Assembly (NCBI RefSeq): GCF_003594875.1
Contig: NZ_QZEY01000022.1
Span: forward strand, 1-64,000
Source of the DNA: Bailinhaonella thermotolerans
GTDB lineage: Bacteria > Actinomycetota > Actinomycetes > Streptosporangiales > Streptosporangiaceae
Direction of reading: 5' to 3'
Length of the DNA: 64,000 bases
Position 1 is the stretch's first letter. Each line of letters begins with the position of its first letter. Shown one piece after another: positions 48,224-58,223 of this stretch. A program made the translations under genes and the position numbers. The notes below the pieces were generated by a model. The model did not search any database and had not been told where the DNA came from. It saw only the letters and a list, made by a program, of their open reading frames with translations.

Positions 48224-48631
48224 CCCTGCTCCCTTCCAGACGACGACCGGGCACGGCGGAAGCCGTCCCGCACCCCGTTCGCGCCGACCCGGAGAAGACG
48301 CGGAGAAATCGGGGCCCGCCATCCAGAGTAGGCGGCGGGGCGCGCGGTCCCGCACCCGGCACGGAACTTCAAACCCGCCCTGACCTCGACTTTTAACGAC
48401 ACCCTGTGCTCAAAACCGGGTGATCGCGGCGAGCGGGCGCGCCGCCGGCCCCTCCCGCCAGGGCGTACGGCACGCGCGAAGAGGCCCCGCCCGGCGGCGC
48501 GCCGGAAGAGGAGCCGCCCGGCCCTCGCGCCGGGAGAGGAGCCGTCCGGCCCTCGCGCCGGGAGAGGAGCCGTCCGGCCCTCGCGCCGGCCCGGGGCGCG
48601 GCGCGAGGGGGCGGGGCGAGGGGGCGGGGCG
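48224..48631. other. Intergenic region between hemB and hemD
   Basis: No gene is supported. The half next to hemB is moderately GC-rich and should hold its promoter. The half next to the hemD stop is extremely GC-rich and contains a near copy of the CCGTACGG element (GCGTACGG, about 48463) and the 28-base tandem repeat described separately. Confidence 0.5.
48508..48589. repeat. 28-base tandem repeat, about 2.9 copies
   Basis: Units at 48508-48535, 48536-48563 and 48564-48589 are nearly identical; each begins GAGGAGCCG and contains CCGGCCCTCGCGCCGG, which can fold on itself. The array starts 43 bases past the hemD stop. It could act as a terminator or mRNA-stabilising element for the hemACD transcript (inference). 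Confidence 0.75.
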
Positions 48632-50197
48632 TCACTTGGCGCGGCGGCGGGCGCCGCGGCGCATCTGGCTCGGGCGGCGGACCGGGTCGCCGGCCTCGAT
48701 CGCGGCGCGGCGGTGGTTGGCGCCGAAGTCCGCCAGGGCGGCGGCGAGGGCGGACGCGGACGCCTTGGGCGCCATCACGTCCACGCGCAGGCCGAACTCC
48801 TCGGCGGTCTTGGCCGTCTGCGGGCCGATGACGGCGATCACCGTCACCGCGTGCGGCTTGCCCGCGATCCCGACCAGGTTGCGGACCGTGGAGGACGAGG
48901 TGAACAGCACCGCGTCGAACCCGCCGGTCTTGATCGCCTCACGGGTGGGCGCGGGCGGCGGCGCGGCGCGGACCGTGCGGTACGCCGTCACGTCGTCGCA
49001 CTCCCAGCCCAGCTCGGTCAGGCCCGCCACGAGCGTCTCGGTGGCGATGTCGGCGCGCGGCAGCAGCACCCGGTTGATCGGGTCCAGCATCGAGTCGTAG
49101 GGCGGCCAGTCGGCCAGCAGGCCCTCCGAGGACTGCTCCCCGCTGGGCACCAGGTCCGGCTTGACCCCGAAGGCGATCAGGGCGGCCGCGGTGGCCTCCC
49201 CCACCGCCGCGACCTTCAGCCCGGCGAACGCCCGGGCGTCCAGGCCGTACTCCTCGAACTTCTCCCGCACGGCCTTGACCGCGTTGGCCGAGGTGAACGC
49301 AACCCACTCGTAGCGCCCCGTGACCAGGCCCTTGATCGCGCGGTCCATCTGCTGCGGCGTGCGCGGCGGCTCCACGGAGATCGTGGGTACCTCCTCGGGC
49401 ACCGCGCCGTACGACCGGAGCTGTTCGACGAGCCTGCCCGACTGGTCCTTGGTGCGCGGGACGAGCACGCGCCACCCGAACAGCGGCTTGGTCTCGAACC
49501 ACGACAGCTTGTCGCGCTGCCCCACCGCGTCGCCCACGACGATCAGGGCGGGCTCGGCGAAGCCGCAGTTCTTCAGGTCCGGCTGGAGACGGCCCAGGCT
49601 GGACACCACGGTCTGCTGGTCCGTGGTCGTGCCCGCGCAGGTCACGGCGACGGGCGTGGTGTCGGACATGCCGCCCGCGATCAGCGCCTTGCCGATCGCC
49701 ACCGCGTCGTCGAAGCCGTTGTAGATGACCAGCGTGCCCGCGACGTCGGCGTGGGCCTTCCAGTCGGCGACCTTGGTGGCGTCCACGACGCGCAGCTCGG
49801 CGGCCGTCTCCGCGGGCGGGATGCCCGCGTAGGTGGGCACGGCCGTCGCCGGCGGGACGCCGGGCACGATCTCGAACTCGACCCCGGCGGCGGCGCACTG
49901 CGCGACCTCGTCGGCGATGGGGCTGAAGAGCGCGGGGTCGCCCGGGCAGAGCCGTACGACCAGCGCGCCCGACTCGGCGGCGGCCTTGAGGGCGCGGCCC
50001 GGGTCCCCGGCCTCCACGACCTCGACGTCGGCGCGGCAGTGCTTCAGCAGGCGGCCGTAGACCTGCTGGTCCAGGACGACGAGGTCGGCCTTGGCCAGCA
50101 GCTCCGCCCCACGCAGGGTGAGCAGGTTCTCATCGCCGGGTCCGGCGCCGACGAAGGCGACGCGGCCAGGCTGGTTGGACGTGTTTGCGGAGCTCAA
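48632..50197 (-). CDS. hemD: Fused uroporphyrinogen-III C-methyltransferase and synthase
   Basis: A 521-residue fusion: residues 10-245 form a SUMT/CobA methyltransferase (VAFVGAGPGDENLLTLRG, LCPGDPALFSP, GTLVIYNG), and 255-500 a HemD uroporphyrinogen-III synthase (WRVLVPRTKDQSGRL, WVAFTSANAV, VLFTSSSTVRNL). It links heme synthesis to siroheme/cobalamin. TTG 50197 overlaps the hemC stop (TTGA). The fusion is usual in actinobacteria. The tail is Arg-rich (RRPSQMRRGARRRAK). Confidence 0.95.
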   Translation of the reverse strand: MSSANTSNQPGRVAFVGAGPGDENLLTLRGAELLAKADLVVLDQQVYGRLLKHCRADVEVVEAGDPGRALKAAAESGALVVRLCPGDPALFSPIADEVAQCAAAGVEFEIVPGVPPATAVPTYAGIPPAETAAELRVVDATKVADWKAHADVAGTLVIYNGFDDAVAIGKALIAGGMSDTTPVAVTCAGTTTDQQTVVSSLGRLQPDLKNCGFAEPALIVVGDAVGQRDKLSWFETKPLFGWRVLVPRTKDQSGRLVEQLRSYGAVPEEVPTISVEPPRTPQQMDRAIKGLVTGRYEWVAFTSANAVKAVREKFEEYGLDARAFAGLKVAAVGEATAAALIAFGVKPDLVPSGEQSSEGLLADWPPYDSMLDPINRVLLPRADIATETLVAGLTELGWECDDVTAYRTVRAAPPPAPTREAIKTGGFDAVLFTSSSTVRNLVGIAGKPHAVTVIAVIGPQTAKTAEEFGLRVDVMAPKASASALAAALADFGANHRRAAIEAGDPVRRPSQMRRGARRRAK

Positions 50198-51113
50198 TGG
50201 GTCTGCTCCCCCATCAACGTATCGGCCCCGTCGGAGATCATGGCGGCCGCGAGATCGCGGCCGAGACCCATGGCCTCCGACATGGGGCCGGAGGCGGACT
50301 TGCGCACCGACCGCCGGCCGTCCGCGGATATCACGGCGGCGGTCAGATCAACGGTGTTCCCGCTCGTGACGGCATATGCACCCACCGGGGCGGCACATCC
50401 GGCTTCCAGAGCGGCGAGGACCGACCTCTCGGCGGCGACGGCGGCCCGGGTCGGCGGGTCGTCGAGCGCGGCGAGCAGGTCGAGGAGGTCGGCGCGGTCG
50501 GCGCGACACTCCACGGCGAGCGCCCCCTGGCCGGGGGCGGGCAACATCTCGTCGATGTCGAAGATCTGGGCGACGACCTCTTCGCGGCCGATCCGCTGGA
50601 GCCCGGCGGCGGCGAGCACGACGCCCGCCAGCTCCCCGGACTGCACCTTGCCGATGCGGGTGTCGGCGTTGCCGCGGATCGGGACGTATTCGAGGTCGGG
50701 CCGGATCGCGCGGAGCTGCGCGACGCGGCGGGGCGACCCGGTGCCCACGCGGGCGCCGGTCGGCAGGTCGGCCAGCTTGGCGCCGGCGACCAGCACGTCG
50801 CGGGGGTCGTGCCGGGCCACGACGGCGGCCAGCGCGATCCCCTCGGCGGGGGCCGTGGGCAGGTCCTTGAGCGAGTGCACGGCGAAGTCCACCTCGCCGT
50901 CCAGCAGCTTGTCCCGCAGCGCGCTCACGAACACGCCGGTGCCGCCGAGCTGCGCGAGATGCGCCTTGGTCACGTCGCCGAACGTCGTCACGCCGGTCAG
51001 CTCGACCGCCGCTCCGGTGCGCTCGGTCAGCAGGTCGGCCACCAGCCCGGACTGGGTCGTGGCCAGCAGGCTCTTGCGGGTGCCGAGCCGCAGCGCCCTG
51101 GTCGCCGGCCCGC

Positions 51114-51117
<4 letters not shown>
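50194..51117 (-). CDS. hemC: Hydroxymethylbilane synthase
   Basis: Polymerises four porphobilinogens on its dipyrromethane cofactor. The cofactor Cys is in LEAGCAAPVGAYA (about residue 244); other landmarks are LRLGTRKSLLATTQ, VDFAVHSLKDLPT with the catalytic Asp region, and GTGSPRRVAQL. 307 residues. ATG 51117 overlaps the hemA stop; the stop overlaps the hemD start. Confidence 0.97.
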
Positions 51118-52457
<1,340 letters not shown>

Positions 52458-52524
52458 GCCTCCGCCTCCGTACGGCTCGCGCCGGGGGCCCCGCCGGAGA
52501 GCCGGCTCCGCCCCATCCCCTCGT

Positions 52525-53268
52525 TCACGCCTCCACAGCCTCCGCCCATTCGTTGCCCGCGCCCGGCCCGATGCCCGGCCCGACCTGCGCGCTCCCCCCG
52601 GGCCCGCCCGCGGCGCCCACCGCCTTGCGCTGCTCGTGGAAGGCGAGGATCTGGAGCTCGATCGACAAATCGACCTTACGGACGTCGACCCCGTCAGGCA
52701 CGGTCAGCACCACCGGGGCGAAGTTCAAGATACTGGTGATCCCTGCCCTGGTTACCCGCTCGCAGACCTCCTGTGCCGAGGTCGCGGGCGTGGCGATCAC
52801 CACGATCGAGACGTCGCGCTCCCGGATCACGGACTCCAGCTTGTCGATGTGCTCGACCGTCAGGCCCGCGATGCGGTCGCCGACCACCTCTGGATCGGCG
52901 TCGAGCAACGACGCGATCCGGAAGCCGCGCGAGGCGAACCCGCCGTAGTTGGCGAGCGCGCGACCGAGGTTACCCACTCCGACGATGGCCACGGCCCAGT
53001 CCTGGGTCAGGCCCAGCTCCCGGGAGATCTGGTAGATGAGGTAGTCCACGTCGTAGCCGACGCCGCGCGTGCCGTACGACCCCAGGTGGGACAGGTCCTT
53101 GCGCAGCTTCGCCGAGTTGACCCCGGCGGAGGCGGCCAGGTCCTCCGAGCTCACGGTCGCTATCCCCCGCTCGGCCAGGCCGTTCAGCGCCCGCAGGTAG
53201 ACCGGGAGCCGGGCCACCGTCGCCTCGGGGATTCCCCGGTCGCGGGCTTGGGATGTCTGTCGGGTCAC
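52525..53268 (-). CDS. rex: Redox-sensing repressor Rex
   Basis: Dimeric repressor that binds DNA when NADH/NAD+ is low and lets go on binding NADH. The N-terminal winged helix contains IPEATVARLPVYLRALNGLAE and AASAGVNSAKLRKDLSHLGSYGTRGVGYDVD; the Rossmann motif is VAIVGVGNLGRALANYGGF. GTG 53268 gives 247 residues. The first gene of rex-hemA-hemC-hemD. A Rex site with one mismatch lies 98 bases upstream, overlapping a likely -35 element, so autorepression is expected. Confidence 0.96.
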   Translation of the reverse strand: MTRQTSQARDRGIPEATVARLPVYLRALNGLAERGIATVSSEDLAASAGVNSAKLRKDLSHLGSYGTRGVGYDVDYLIYQISRELGLTQDWAVAIVGVGNLGRALANYGGFASRGFRIASLLDADPEVVGDRIAGLTVEHIDKLESVIRERDVSIVVIATPATSAQEVCERVTRAGITSILNFAPVVLTVPDGVDVRKVDLSIELQILAFHEQRKAVGAAGGPGGSAQVGPGIGPGAGNEWAEAVEA

Positions 53269-53353
53269 AGGGCCGAGGCTCCCAGGGGGTCGGGCGGCCG
53301 GCGCGGCCCGGCCGCTGCTGATCGGGCGAAATCGCTTCGTGTGCGCAACCTTC

Positions 53354-53383
53354 AGGTTAGTCCGTTTGTGAAGGATTGCACAA
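53354..53383 (-). promoter_or_regulatory. rex-hemACD promoter with embedded Rex operator
   Basis: The Rex site TTGTGAAGGATTGCACAA is at 53366-53383; it matches TGTGAA-N4-TTCACA with one mismatch. On the minus strand TTGTGC (53383-53378) and TAACCT (53359-53354) are 18 bases apart and form a plausible -35/-10 pair, so Rex would cover the -35 element. Promoter assignment is by eye. Confidence 0.65.
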
Positions 53384-53384
53384 A

Positions 53385-53437
53385 GTCACAGGCCGACCGT
53401 GTGACGCACCAGACAGCGAGATGTGGGCGAATCCACA
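53385..53437. repeat. Two inverted repeats between rex and the glutaredoxin-like gene
   Basis: GTCACA (53385-53390) pairs with TGTGAC (53400-53405), and TGTGG (53422-53426) with CCACA (53433-53437). Both lie between the Rex site and ATG 53509 of the divergent gene and could bind another regulator. Confidence 0.4.
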
Positions 53438-53508
53438 CTTTTCCCGCGCGTCGCGGTAACTCCGCAGGTCGCGCGGGGGGCGGCGCGGCCGAGCCGTACC
53501 CTGGTGAC

Positions 53509-53757
53509 ATGGCTCCCCGCGATCACCGCATCACCCTGCTCGGAAAGCCCGGCTGCCACCTCTGCGACGACGCCCGGGAGGTGATCGCCCGGGTCGCCGG
53601 AGAGCTCGGCGTGCCGTGGGAGGAGCGCGACATCACCCTGTCCGAGGAGGACACGCGCCTGTACTGGGAGCAGATCCCGGTCACGTTGATCGACGGCGTG
53701 CAGCACGACTTCTGGCGCGTGGACGAGCGCCGCCTCCGCGCCGCCCTCGAAGCCTGA
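53509..53757 (+). CDS. Glutaredoxin/thioredoxin-like small protein
   Basis: The 82-residue thioredoxin-fold protein of the DUF836/glutaredoxin-like family has the redox motif KPGCHLCDDAREV (CxxC at residues 16-19) and a cis-Pro region IPVTLIDG. It may reduce disulfides or sense redox state. It diverges from rex with the Rex site and two inverted repeats between them, so shared redox control is plausible but unproven. Thioredoxin-fold genes also follow rex in Streptomyces (recalled synteny). Confidence 0.82.
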   Translation: MAPRDHRITLLGKPGCHLCDDAREVIARVAGELGVPWEERDITLSEEDTRLYWEQIPVTLIDGVQHDFWRVDERRLRAALEA

Positions 53758-53894
53758 CCCCTCCCGGGCGGCGGGCCGGCCGCGTTCCCTCGTGTACGGC
53801 GGGGCCGCCGCTTCACGTGTACGGCGGGGCCGCCGCTTTCACCGTCGCGCCTCGTCATCGCCGGGGCGCTCGGACGGGCGCCGGCCGTACGAGG

Positions 53895-55454
53895 TCAGCG
53901 TTCGAAGCCTGCGATGGGGGCGCCGAGGGCGGCGGCCGGGAGCGGCAGGACCTTGGCGGCGTGCAGCTCCAGCTCGATCACGTTCGTGGCCAGGACGTAC
54001 GACGCGCGCTCCTGCTCGAAGCGGCGGATGTGCGGCTGGCGCTGGTGGTCCTCGTAGGCGACCGCGTCGCGGTAGATCTCGTAGACGATGCGCTGGAGCG
54101 GCGCGCCCTTCACCCCGTGCGTGGTGTAGATCAGCGTGTCGGGCTCGTGCAGCCGCACGGCCTCCACGGTCTCGTCCGCGAGCCGGTCGAACGCCTCGCC
54201 GGTCCCGTCGAGCAGGGTGAGCACGGTGATCAGGCCGTGCAGCGCGGACGGCCCGGCCACGGGCACCCCGAGCGCCGGGGTCGGCCCGGTCCCGTGCCGC
54301 CCGTTGACCGCGTGCGCGCCCGTGCCCTGCCCGGCGTACGGCAGCGGCTCCTGCGGCGGCCCGCCGTACACGGGGGGCTCCTGCGGGCCGTGGACCGGGG
54401 GCTCGGGGAAGGGCGGCTCCGGGAAGGGCGGGTCGGGGACCGGGGGCTCGGGGAAGGGGGACTCCTGGCGGTGCTCGGCGGCCGCCTCGTCGCCGGGGAA
54501 CGGCGCGGGGCGGCGGCCGGGGACCCGCTCGGGCTCGTCGAAGGGGGAGCGCACGCCGGGCGCGCCCTCCCCCGCGACCGGGGTCGGCCCGGTGGTCAGG
54601 CCGGTGCCCACGGAGGGCCCGGCGACGGGGATGTCCGCGTGCGGCGGCACCCGGCGCTCGCCCGGGGCCGCGCCGACGTGGGTCTCCGCCGGGCGCGCCG
54701 GGTCGGCGTCGCGGCGGCGGCGGCCCGCCGGGCGCGGCTCCTCCCAGTCGTCCTCGTCCTCGTCGTCCTCGTCGTCCTCGTCGTACGGCGCCAGCGGGCG
54801 GGCCACGGCGTACCAGACGGACCCGGCGGACAGCGCGATCAGCGGCACCGCGACGACCCCGGGGAGCTGGAAGTGCACCGCGGCGACCAGGCCGAGGCCG
54901 GTCGGCACGACGGCGAGGGCGGCGTGCAGGTTGTCGGCGTCGTACTCGTCGCCGCCGCGCCACCGCGTGATCGCCGGGATCAGCGTCCCGAGCAGCGTGA
55001 GCGCGACCACGGCGTGCGCGGCCAGCAGGACGTACTCCGGCGGCCAGTCCCAGTGCTGCGCCGGGTCGGGCATCTCCTTGCCGAACTCGGTGGCGCGCTG
55101 CACGGCGTCGGCGCACAGGATGACCAGCGCCACGACCGTGTAGGAGATCGCGATCAGCCGGGTGGCGAACCGCGCGGCGACCGTGGTGGACAGCACCTCC
55201 AGCAGGCCCGCCGCCAGCCAGACGGGGGCCAGGTAGCCGGCCGCGATCTGGAAGATCCGGAACGTGAGGACCCCGAAGCCGGTGAGATGCCCGATCGCGA
55301 CCGCGCCGAGCCCCAGGCACAGGGCGGCGCTTGTCACGGTCCAGGCCATCAGCCACCCGCGGCGCTCGCCGCCGATACGGCTGACCAGCACCCCGGTGCC
55401 GATGGCGGCGACCAGAGCGCCGGCGAATGCGATGACAGCGACGACGACAACCAT
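53895..55454 (-). CDS. Membrane protein fused to an ABM-like domain
   Basis: The 519-residue three-part protein has about seven membrane helices in residues 1-235, then a 190-residue Pro/Gly/Glu linker with EPPFP repeats and an acidic run (YDEDDEDDEDEDDWEE), then an antibiotic-biosynthesis-monooxygenase-like domain (about 425-515: LITVLTLLDGTGEAFDRLADETVEAV, IYEIYRDAVAYEDHQRQPHIRRF). The ABM fold degrades heme or oxidises quinoid substrates in some families; here its role is unknown. ATG 55454 is chosen after GGAGGG, 4 bases away. It diverges from bldN. Confidence 0.7.
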   Translation of the reverse strand: MVVVVAVIAFAGALVAAIGTGVLVSRIGGERRGWLMAWTVTSAALCLGLGAVAIGHLTGFGVLTFRIFQIAAGYLAPVWLAAGLLEVLSTTVAARFATRLIAISYTVVALVILCADAVQRATEFGKEMPDPAQHWDWPPEYVLLAAHAVVALTLLGTLIPAITRWRGGDEYDADNLHAALAVVPTGLGLVAAVHFQLPGVVAVPLIALSAGSVWYAVARPLAPYDEDDEDDEDEDDWEEPRPAGRRRRDADPARPAETHVGAAPGERRVPPHADIPVAGPSVGTGLTTGPTPVAGEGAPGVRSPFDEPERVPGRRPAPFPGDEAAAEHRQESPFPEPPVPDPPFPEPPFPEPPVHGPQEPPVYGGPPQEPLPYAGQGTGAHAVNGRHGTGPTPALGVPVAGPSALHGLITVLTLLDGTGEAFDRLADETVEAVRLHEPDTLIYTTHGVKGAPLQRIVYEIYRDAVAYEDHQRQPHIRRFEQERASYVLATNVIELELHAAKVLPLPAAALGAPIAGFER

Positions 55455-55622
55455 GGTGCCCTCCATGCTGCCGGACATCCGTACCGAATCGGTAGTCGGC
55501 GCGGCCCGGCTTTGCCCCCCGGACCTCACAAACCACGTCTATTACGGCGAAGTGGATTGTGAAATTACCGGTCGCTTCTTAGGCTGTTCGCGCACGCCGA
55601 CCCCTTCCCCCAGGGATACCGG

Positions 55623-56282
55623 ATGCCATCACCGGGGCCGCCGACCGGAATCTCCGCCGCTGTCCAACCACCCTCTTCCACCCTCGACGACCTGCGTGAA
55701 CGCTCCGCGCAGAGCCCCCCGCGGGACGACCCCTCAGGCGACCTGAGGTGTCTCGTGCTGGCCGCGAAGGCGGGGGACGCCGAGGCCTTCGGCGCGCTCT
55801 ACGACCGGTATGTGGATCTCGTCTACCGTTACGTGTACTTCCGGGTGGGCGCGCACGCACTCGCCGAGGATCTCACCAGTGAGACCTTCCTGCGTGCTCT
55901 GCGTCGAATGCCGGATTTCACCTGGCAGGGCAAGGATTTCGGCGCGTGGCTGGTGACGATCGCCCGGAACCTGGTCGCCGACCACTTCAAGTCCGGCCGC
56001 TACCGGCTGGAGGTCTCCACCGCCGAGGTCTTCGACACGATCCTGGACGAGGCCGACACCCCGGAGAACGCCGTCCTGTCCGCGATGACCAACCGGGACG
56101 TCCTCAAGGCCGTCCGGGGGCTCAACCCCGAGCAGCAGGAGTGCGTGGTCCTGCGCTTCGTCCACGGCCTCTCCCTCGCCGAGACCGCCCTGATCATGGG
56201 CAAGAACACCGGCGCCATCAAGGCCCTCCAGTTCCGCGCGGTCAAGGCGCTCGGCCGTCTCCTCCCGGCCGACCCCCGCTGA
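55623..56282 (+). CDS. bldN: ECF RNA polymerase sigma factor, BldN-like
   Basis: The 219-residue ECF sigma factor has sigma region 2 (EAFGALYDRYVDLVYRYVYFRVGAHALAEDLTSETFLRALRR) and region 4 (LNPEQQECVVLRFVHGLSLAETALIMGKNTGAIKALQFRAVKAL). About 45 residues precede region 2; Streptomyces BldN carries a longer cleaved pro-sequence. ATG 55623 is 6 bases after AGGGA. Identification as BldN rests on the next gene (RsbN-like), its promoter, and nearby rex/hemA, as in Streptomyces. Likely controls aerial development genes. Confidence 0.85.
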   Translation: MPSPGPPTGISAAVQPPSSTLDDLRERSAQSPPRDDPSGDLRCLVLAAKAGDAEAFGALYDRYVDLVYRYVYFRVGAHALAEDLTSETFLRALRRMPDFTWQGKDFGAWLVTIARNLVADHFKSGRYRLEVSTAEVFDTILDEADTPENAVLSAMTNRDVLKAVRGLNPEQQECVVLRFVHGLSLAETALIMGKNTGAIKALQFRAVKALGRLLPADPR

Positions 56283-56350
56283 TCCCCGCCGATCCGCGCC
56301 GATCCCCGTTGGTCCCCGCCGATCCCCGTTGGTCCGTGCCGATGCCCGCG
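56281..56350. repeat. 10-base tandem array after bldN
   Basis: Seven consecutive 10-base units of the GATCCCCGCC/GATCCCCGTT/GGTCCCCGCC type begin inside the bldN stop codon. A second, looser 10-base series (CCCAGCGCTC type) follows near 56370-56415. The 10-base period equals about one DNA turn. Confidence 0.8.
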
Positions 56351-56506
56351 CTTCCGCCGCGCCTTCCTCGCGCTTCCCCAGCGCCCTCCCAGCGCTCTCC
56401 CAGCGCTCCCCTGCGCGTCCCGGCGAGGGGGCGGGCCGCCGTACTCCGGAGGAGCGGGACGGGAGTCGTACAAGATGAGCGGGGGGCCGTTTTGGGGACG
56501 GGGTGT

Positions 56507-56534
56507 CGTAACCCCGGGCGGGCTCGATCGTTCT
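56507..56534 (+). promoter_or_regulatory. Sigma-BldN-type promoter before rsbN
   Basis: CGTAAC (56507-56512), 16 bases, then CGTTCT (56529-56534). The reported sigma-BldN consensus is CGTAAC-N16-CGTTGA (recalled). The site is 29 bases before the rsbN-like ATG. Feedback control of the anti-sigma factor by its sigma factor is inferred. Confidence 0.65.
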
Positions 56535-56563
56535 TGCTGATGGACACCGAACAAGGAGCGCCC

Positions 56564-57262
56564 ATGAGGAGGTGGCGGCGGGACCGCCGGGCGGGGGCGT
56601 TGCCCGAGCGTGTGACCAGGCCTCTCGCGCGGCTGGCGGCGGCGCTCCGGGCGTCCCGGCACGGTCCCCGGCCGGAGTTCCGCGACCAGTTGCGCCGGGA
56701 GCTCCTCGTGGCCGCGGCGGCTCCGGAGGAGACCCCCTCGGCCCGGCCCGCGTGTGCGCGGCCGCGGCGGAGGCGGCGGACCTGGCGGCCACGAGTGCGG
56801 CACGCGGGCCTGATCTCGGCTGTGGGGGCCGTGCTCATCGCGTTCGTCCAGCTCACGGCGTCGGCGCTGCCGGGCGACACGCTGTACGGCGTGAAGCGGG
56901 CGGCCGAGGCGACGTGGCTGGACCTCAGCGGGGACGAGTTCCGGCGGGCGGAGCGCACGATCGACGCGGCGAGCACCCGGGCCAGGGAGGCGGAGGAACT
57001 GGCCCGCTCCCAGGCCGACGAGCAGCTCATCTCGCGCGCCCTCGACGACATGGAGCAGCAGACCAAGGCGGCGGTCGAGCTGCTGACCAAGGCCGAGTCC
57101 GGCGGGGACGGCGACTCGGCCAAGGTCCTCGACGAGTTCACCACCCACCAGCGGCGGCGGGTGGCCCCGCTCGTCCCGCGCCTGCGCGGCGACTCCCGCG
57201 AGCGCGCGGCCGGCTACCTGAAGATGATCGAGGGCGTCCGCGCCTCGGCGGGCGGCGGATGA
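56564..57262 (+). CDS. rsbN: RsbN-like anti-sigma factor (DUF5667)
   Basis: The 232-residue membrane protein encoded after bldN has a cytosolic Arg-rich N-terminus with PEFRDQLRRELLVAA, one membrane helix at about 92-112 (AGLISAVGAVLIAFVQLTASALPG) and an external helical DUF5667 domain (GDTLYGVKRAAEATWL...). This matches RsbN, which holds BldN inactive in Streptomyces. AAGGAG lies 7 bases before ATG 56564. An external domain implies an outside signal or release step, which is not known. Confidence 0.82.
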   Translation: MRRWRRDRRAGALPERVTRPLARLAAALRASRHGPRPEFRDQLRRELLVAAAAPEETPSARPACARPRRRRRTWRPRVRHAGLISAVGAVLIAFVQLTASALPGDTLYGVKRAAEATWLDLSGDEFRRAERTIDAASTRAREAEELARSQADEQLISRALDDMEQQTKAAVELLTKAESGGDGDSAKVLDEFTTHQRRRVAPLVPRLRGDSRERAAGYLKMIEGVRASAGGG

Positions 57263-57345
57263 CCCTCGCCGCGGCCCCGATCCCCTGCGGCGGTACGGCG
57301 GGCACGGGGCGGAGGGCGGTCCGCGGCGACGGTTAAGCTCGTGGC

Positions 57346-58221
57346 ATGAGACGGCTTTTCCGACGGCATGACGACGCGGCCCGGCTCGCCGGAGAGGCCT
57401 CGGCCGCCGCCGCCGTCATCCCGCCGATCGCCGAACCCGACCCGTCCGCCGCCGCGTTCTTCGACGTGGACAACACGATGATGCGCGGCGCGTCGATCTA
57501 CCACTTCGCCCGCGGCCTGTCGGCCCGTGGCCTGTTCACCACCAAGGACCTGGTCAGGTTCGCGATCGGGCAGGCGGCGTTCCGCATCCGCGGGTCAGAG
57601 AATCCAGAGCACATCCAGATCGCCCGCGACTCCGCGCTGGGCTTCGTGGCCGGGCAGAAGGTCACCGACATCGTCGCCCTCGGCGAGGAGATCTTCGACG
57701 AGTCCATGGCCGACCGGATCTGGCCCGGCACGCGCGCCCTCGCGCAGGCCCACCTCGACGCCGGCCAGCGCGTCTGGCTGGTCACCGCGACCCCGGTGGA
57801 GCTGGCCAGGGTGATCGCGCAGCGCCTCGGCCTCACCGGCGCCCTGGGCACCGTCGCCGAGAGCGTGGACGGCGTCTACACCGGCCGCCTCGTGGGCGAC
57901 ATGCTGCACGGCCCCGCCAAGGCCGAGGCCATCCGCGCCCTGGCCCGCCGCGAGGGGCTGGACCTCGCCCGCTGCTCGGCCTACGGCGACTCCGAGAACG
58001 ACCTGCACATGCTGCGGCTGGTCGGCCACCCGCACGCGATCAACCCCGACGCGGCCCTGCGCGAGGAGGCCAAGGAGAACAACTGGCCGATCCGCGACTT
58101 CCGCACCGGGCGCAAGGCCACGATGATCGGCCTGCCCGTCGCGGCCGGCGCGGGCGCGCTCGTGGGCGGCGTGGCGGCGGGCATCGCGCTGCGCCGCCAC
58201 TACCGCTACCGTCCCGGCTGA
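57346..58221 (+). CDS. HAD-IB family phosphatase (SerB1-like)
   Basis: The 291-residue haloacid-dehalogenase hydrolase has motif [10 protein letters not shown] (nucleophile Asp near 40), motif [11 protein letters not shown], and motif [19 protein letters not shown]. The C-terminus bears one hydrophobic helix ([23 protein letters not shown]), possibly a tail anchor. M. tuberculosis SerB1 lies in the same neighbourhood. Phosphoserine or another phosphomonoester may be the substrate; sequence alone does not decide. Confidence 0.85.
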   Translation: MRRLFRRHDDAARLAGEASAAAAVIPPIAEPDPSAAAFFDVDNTMMRGASIYHFARGLSARGLFTTKDLVRFAIGQAAFRIRGSENPEHIQIARDSALGFVAGQKVTDIVALGEEIFDESMADRIWPGTRALAQAHLDAGQRVWLVTATPVELARVIAQRLGLTGALGTVAESVDGVYTGRLVGDMLHGPAKAEAIRALARREGLDLARCSAYGDSENDLHMLRLVGHPHAINPDAALREEAKENNWPIRDFRTGRKATMIGLPVAAGAGALVGGVAAGIALRRHYRYRPG

Positions 58222-58223
58222 CC

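Noticed and set aside
48508-48589. 28-base repeats as a CRISPR fragment
   Set aside because: The units are directly adjacent with no spacers, and no cas genes are present.
55556-55575. TTGTGAAATTACCGG upstream of bldN as a third Rex site
   Set aside because: Only the left half (TTGTGAA) matches; the right half needed for the palindrome is absent.
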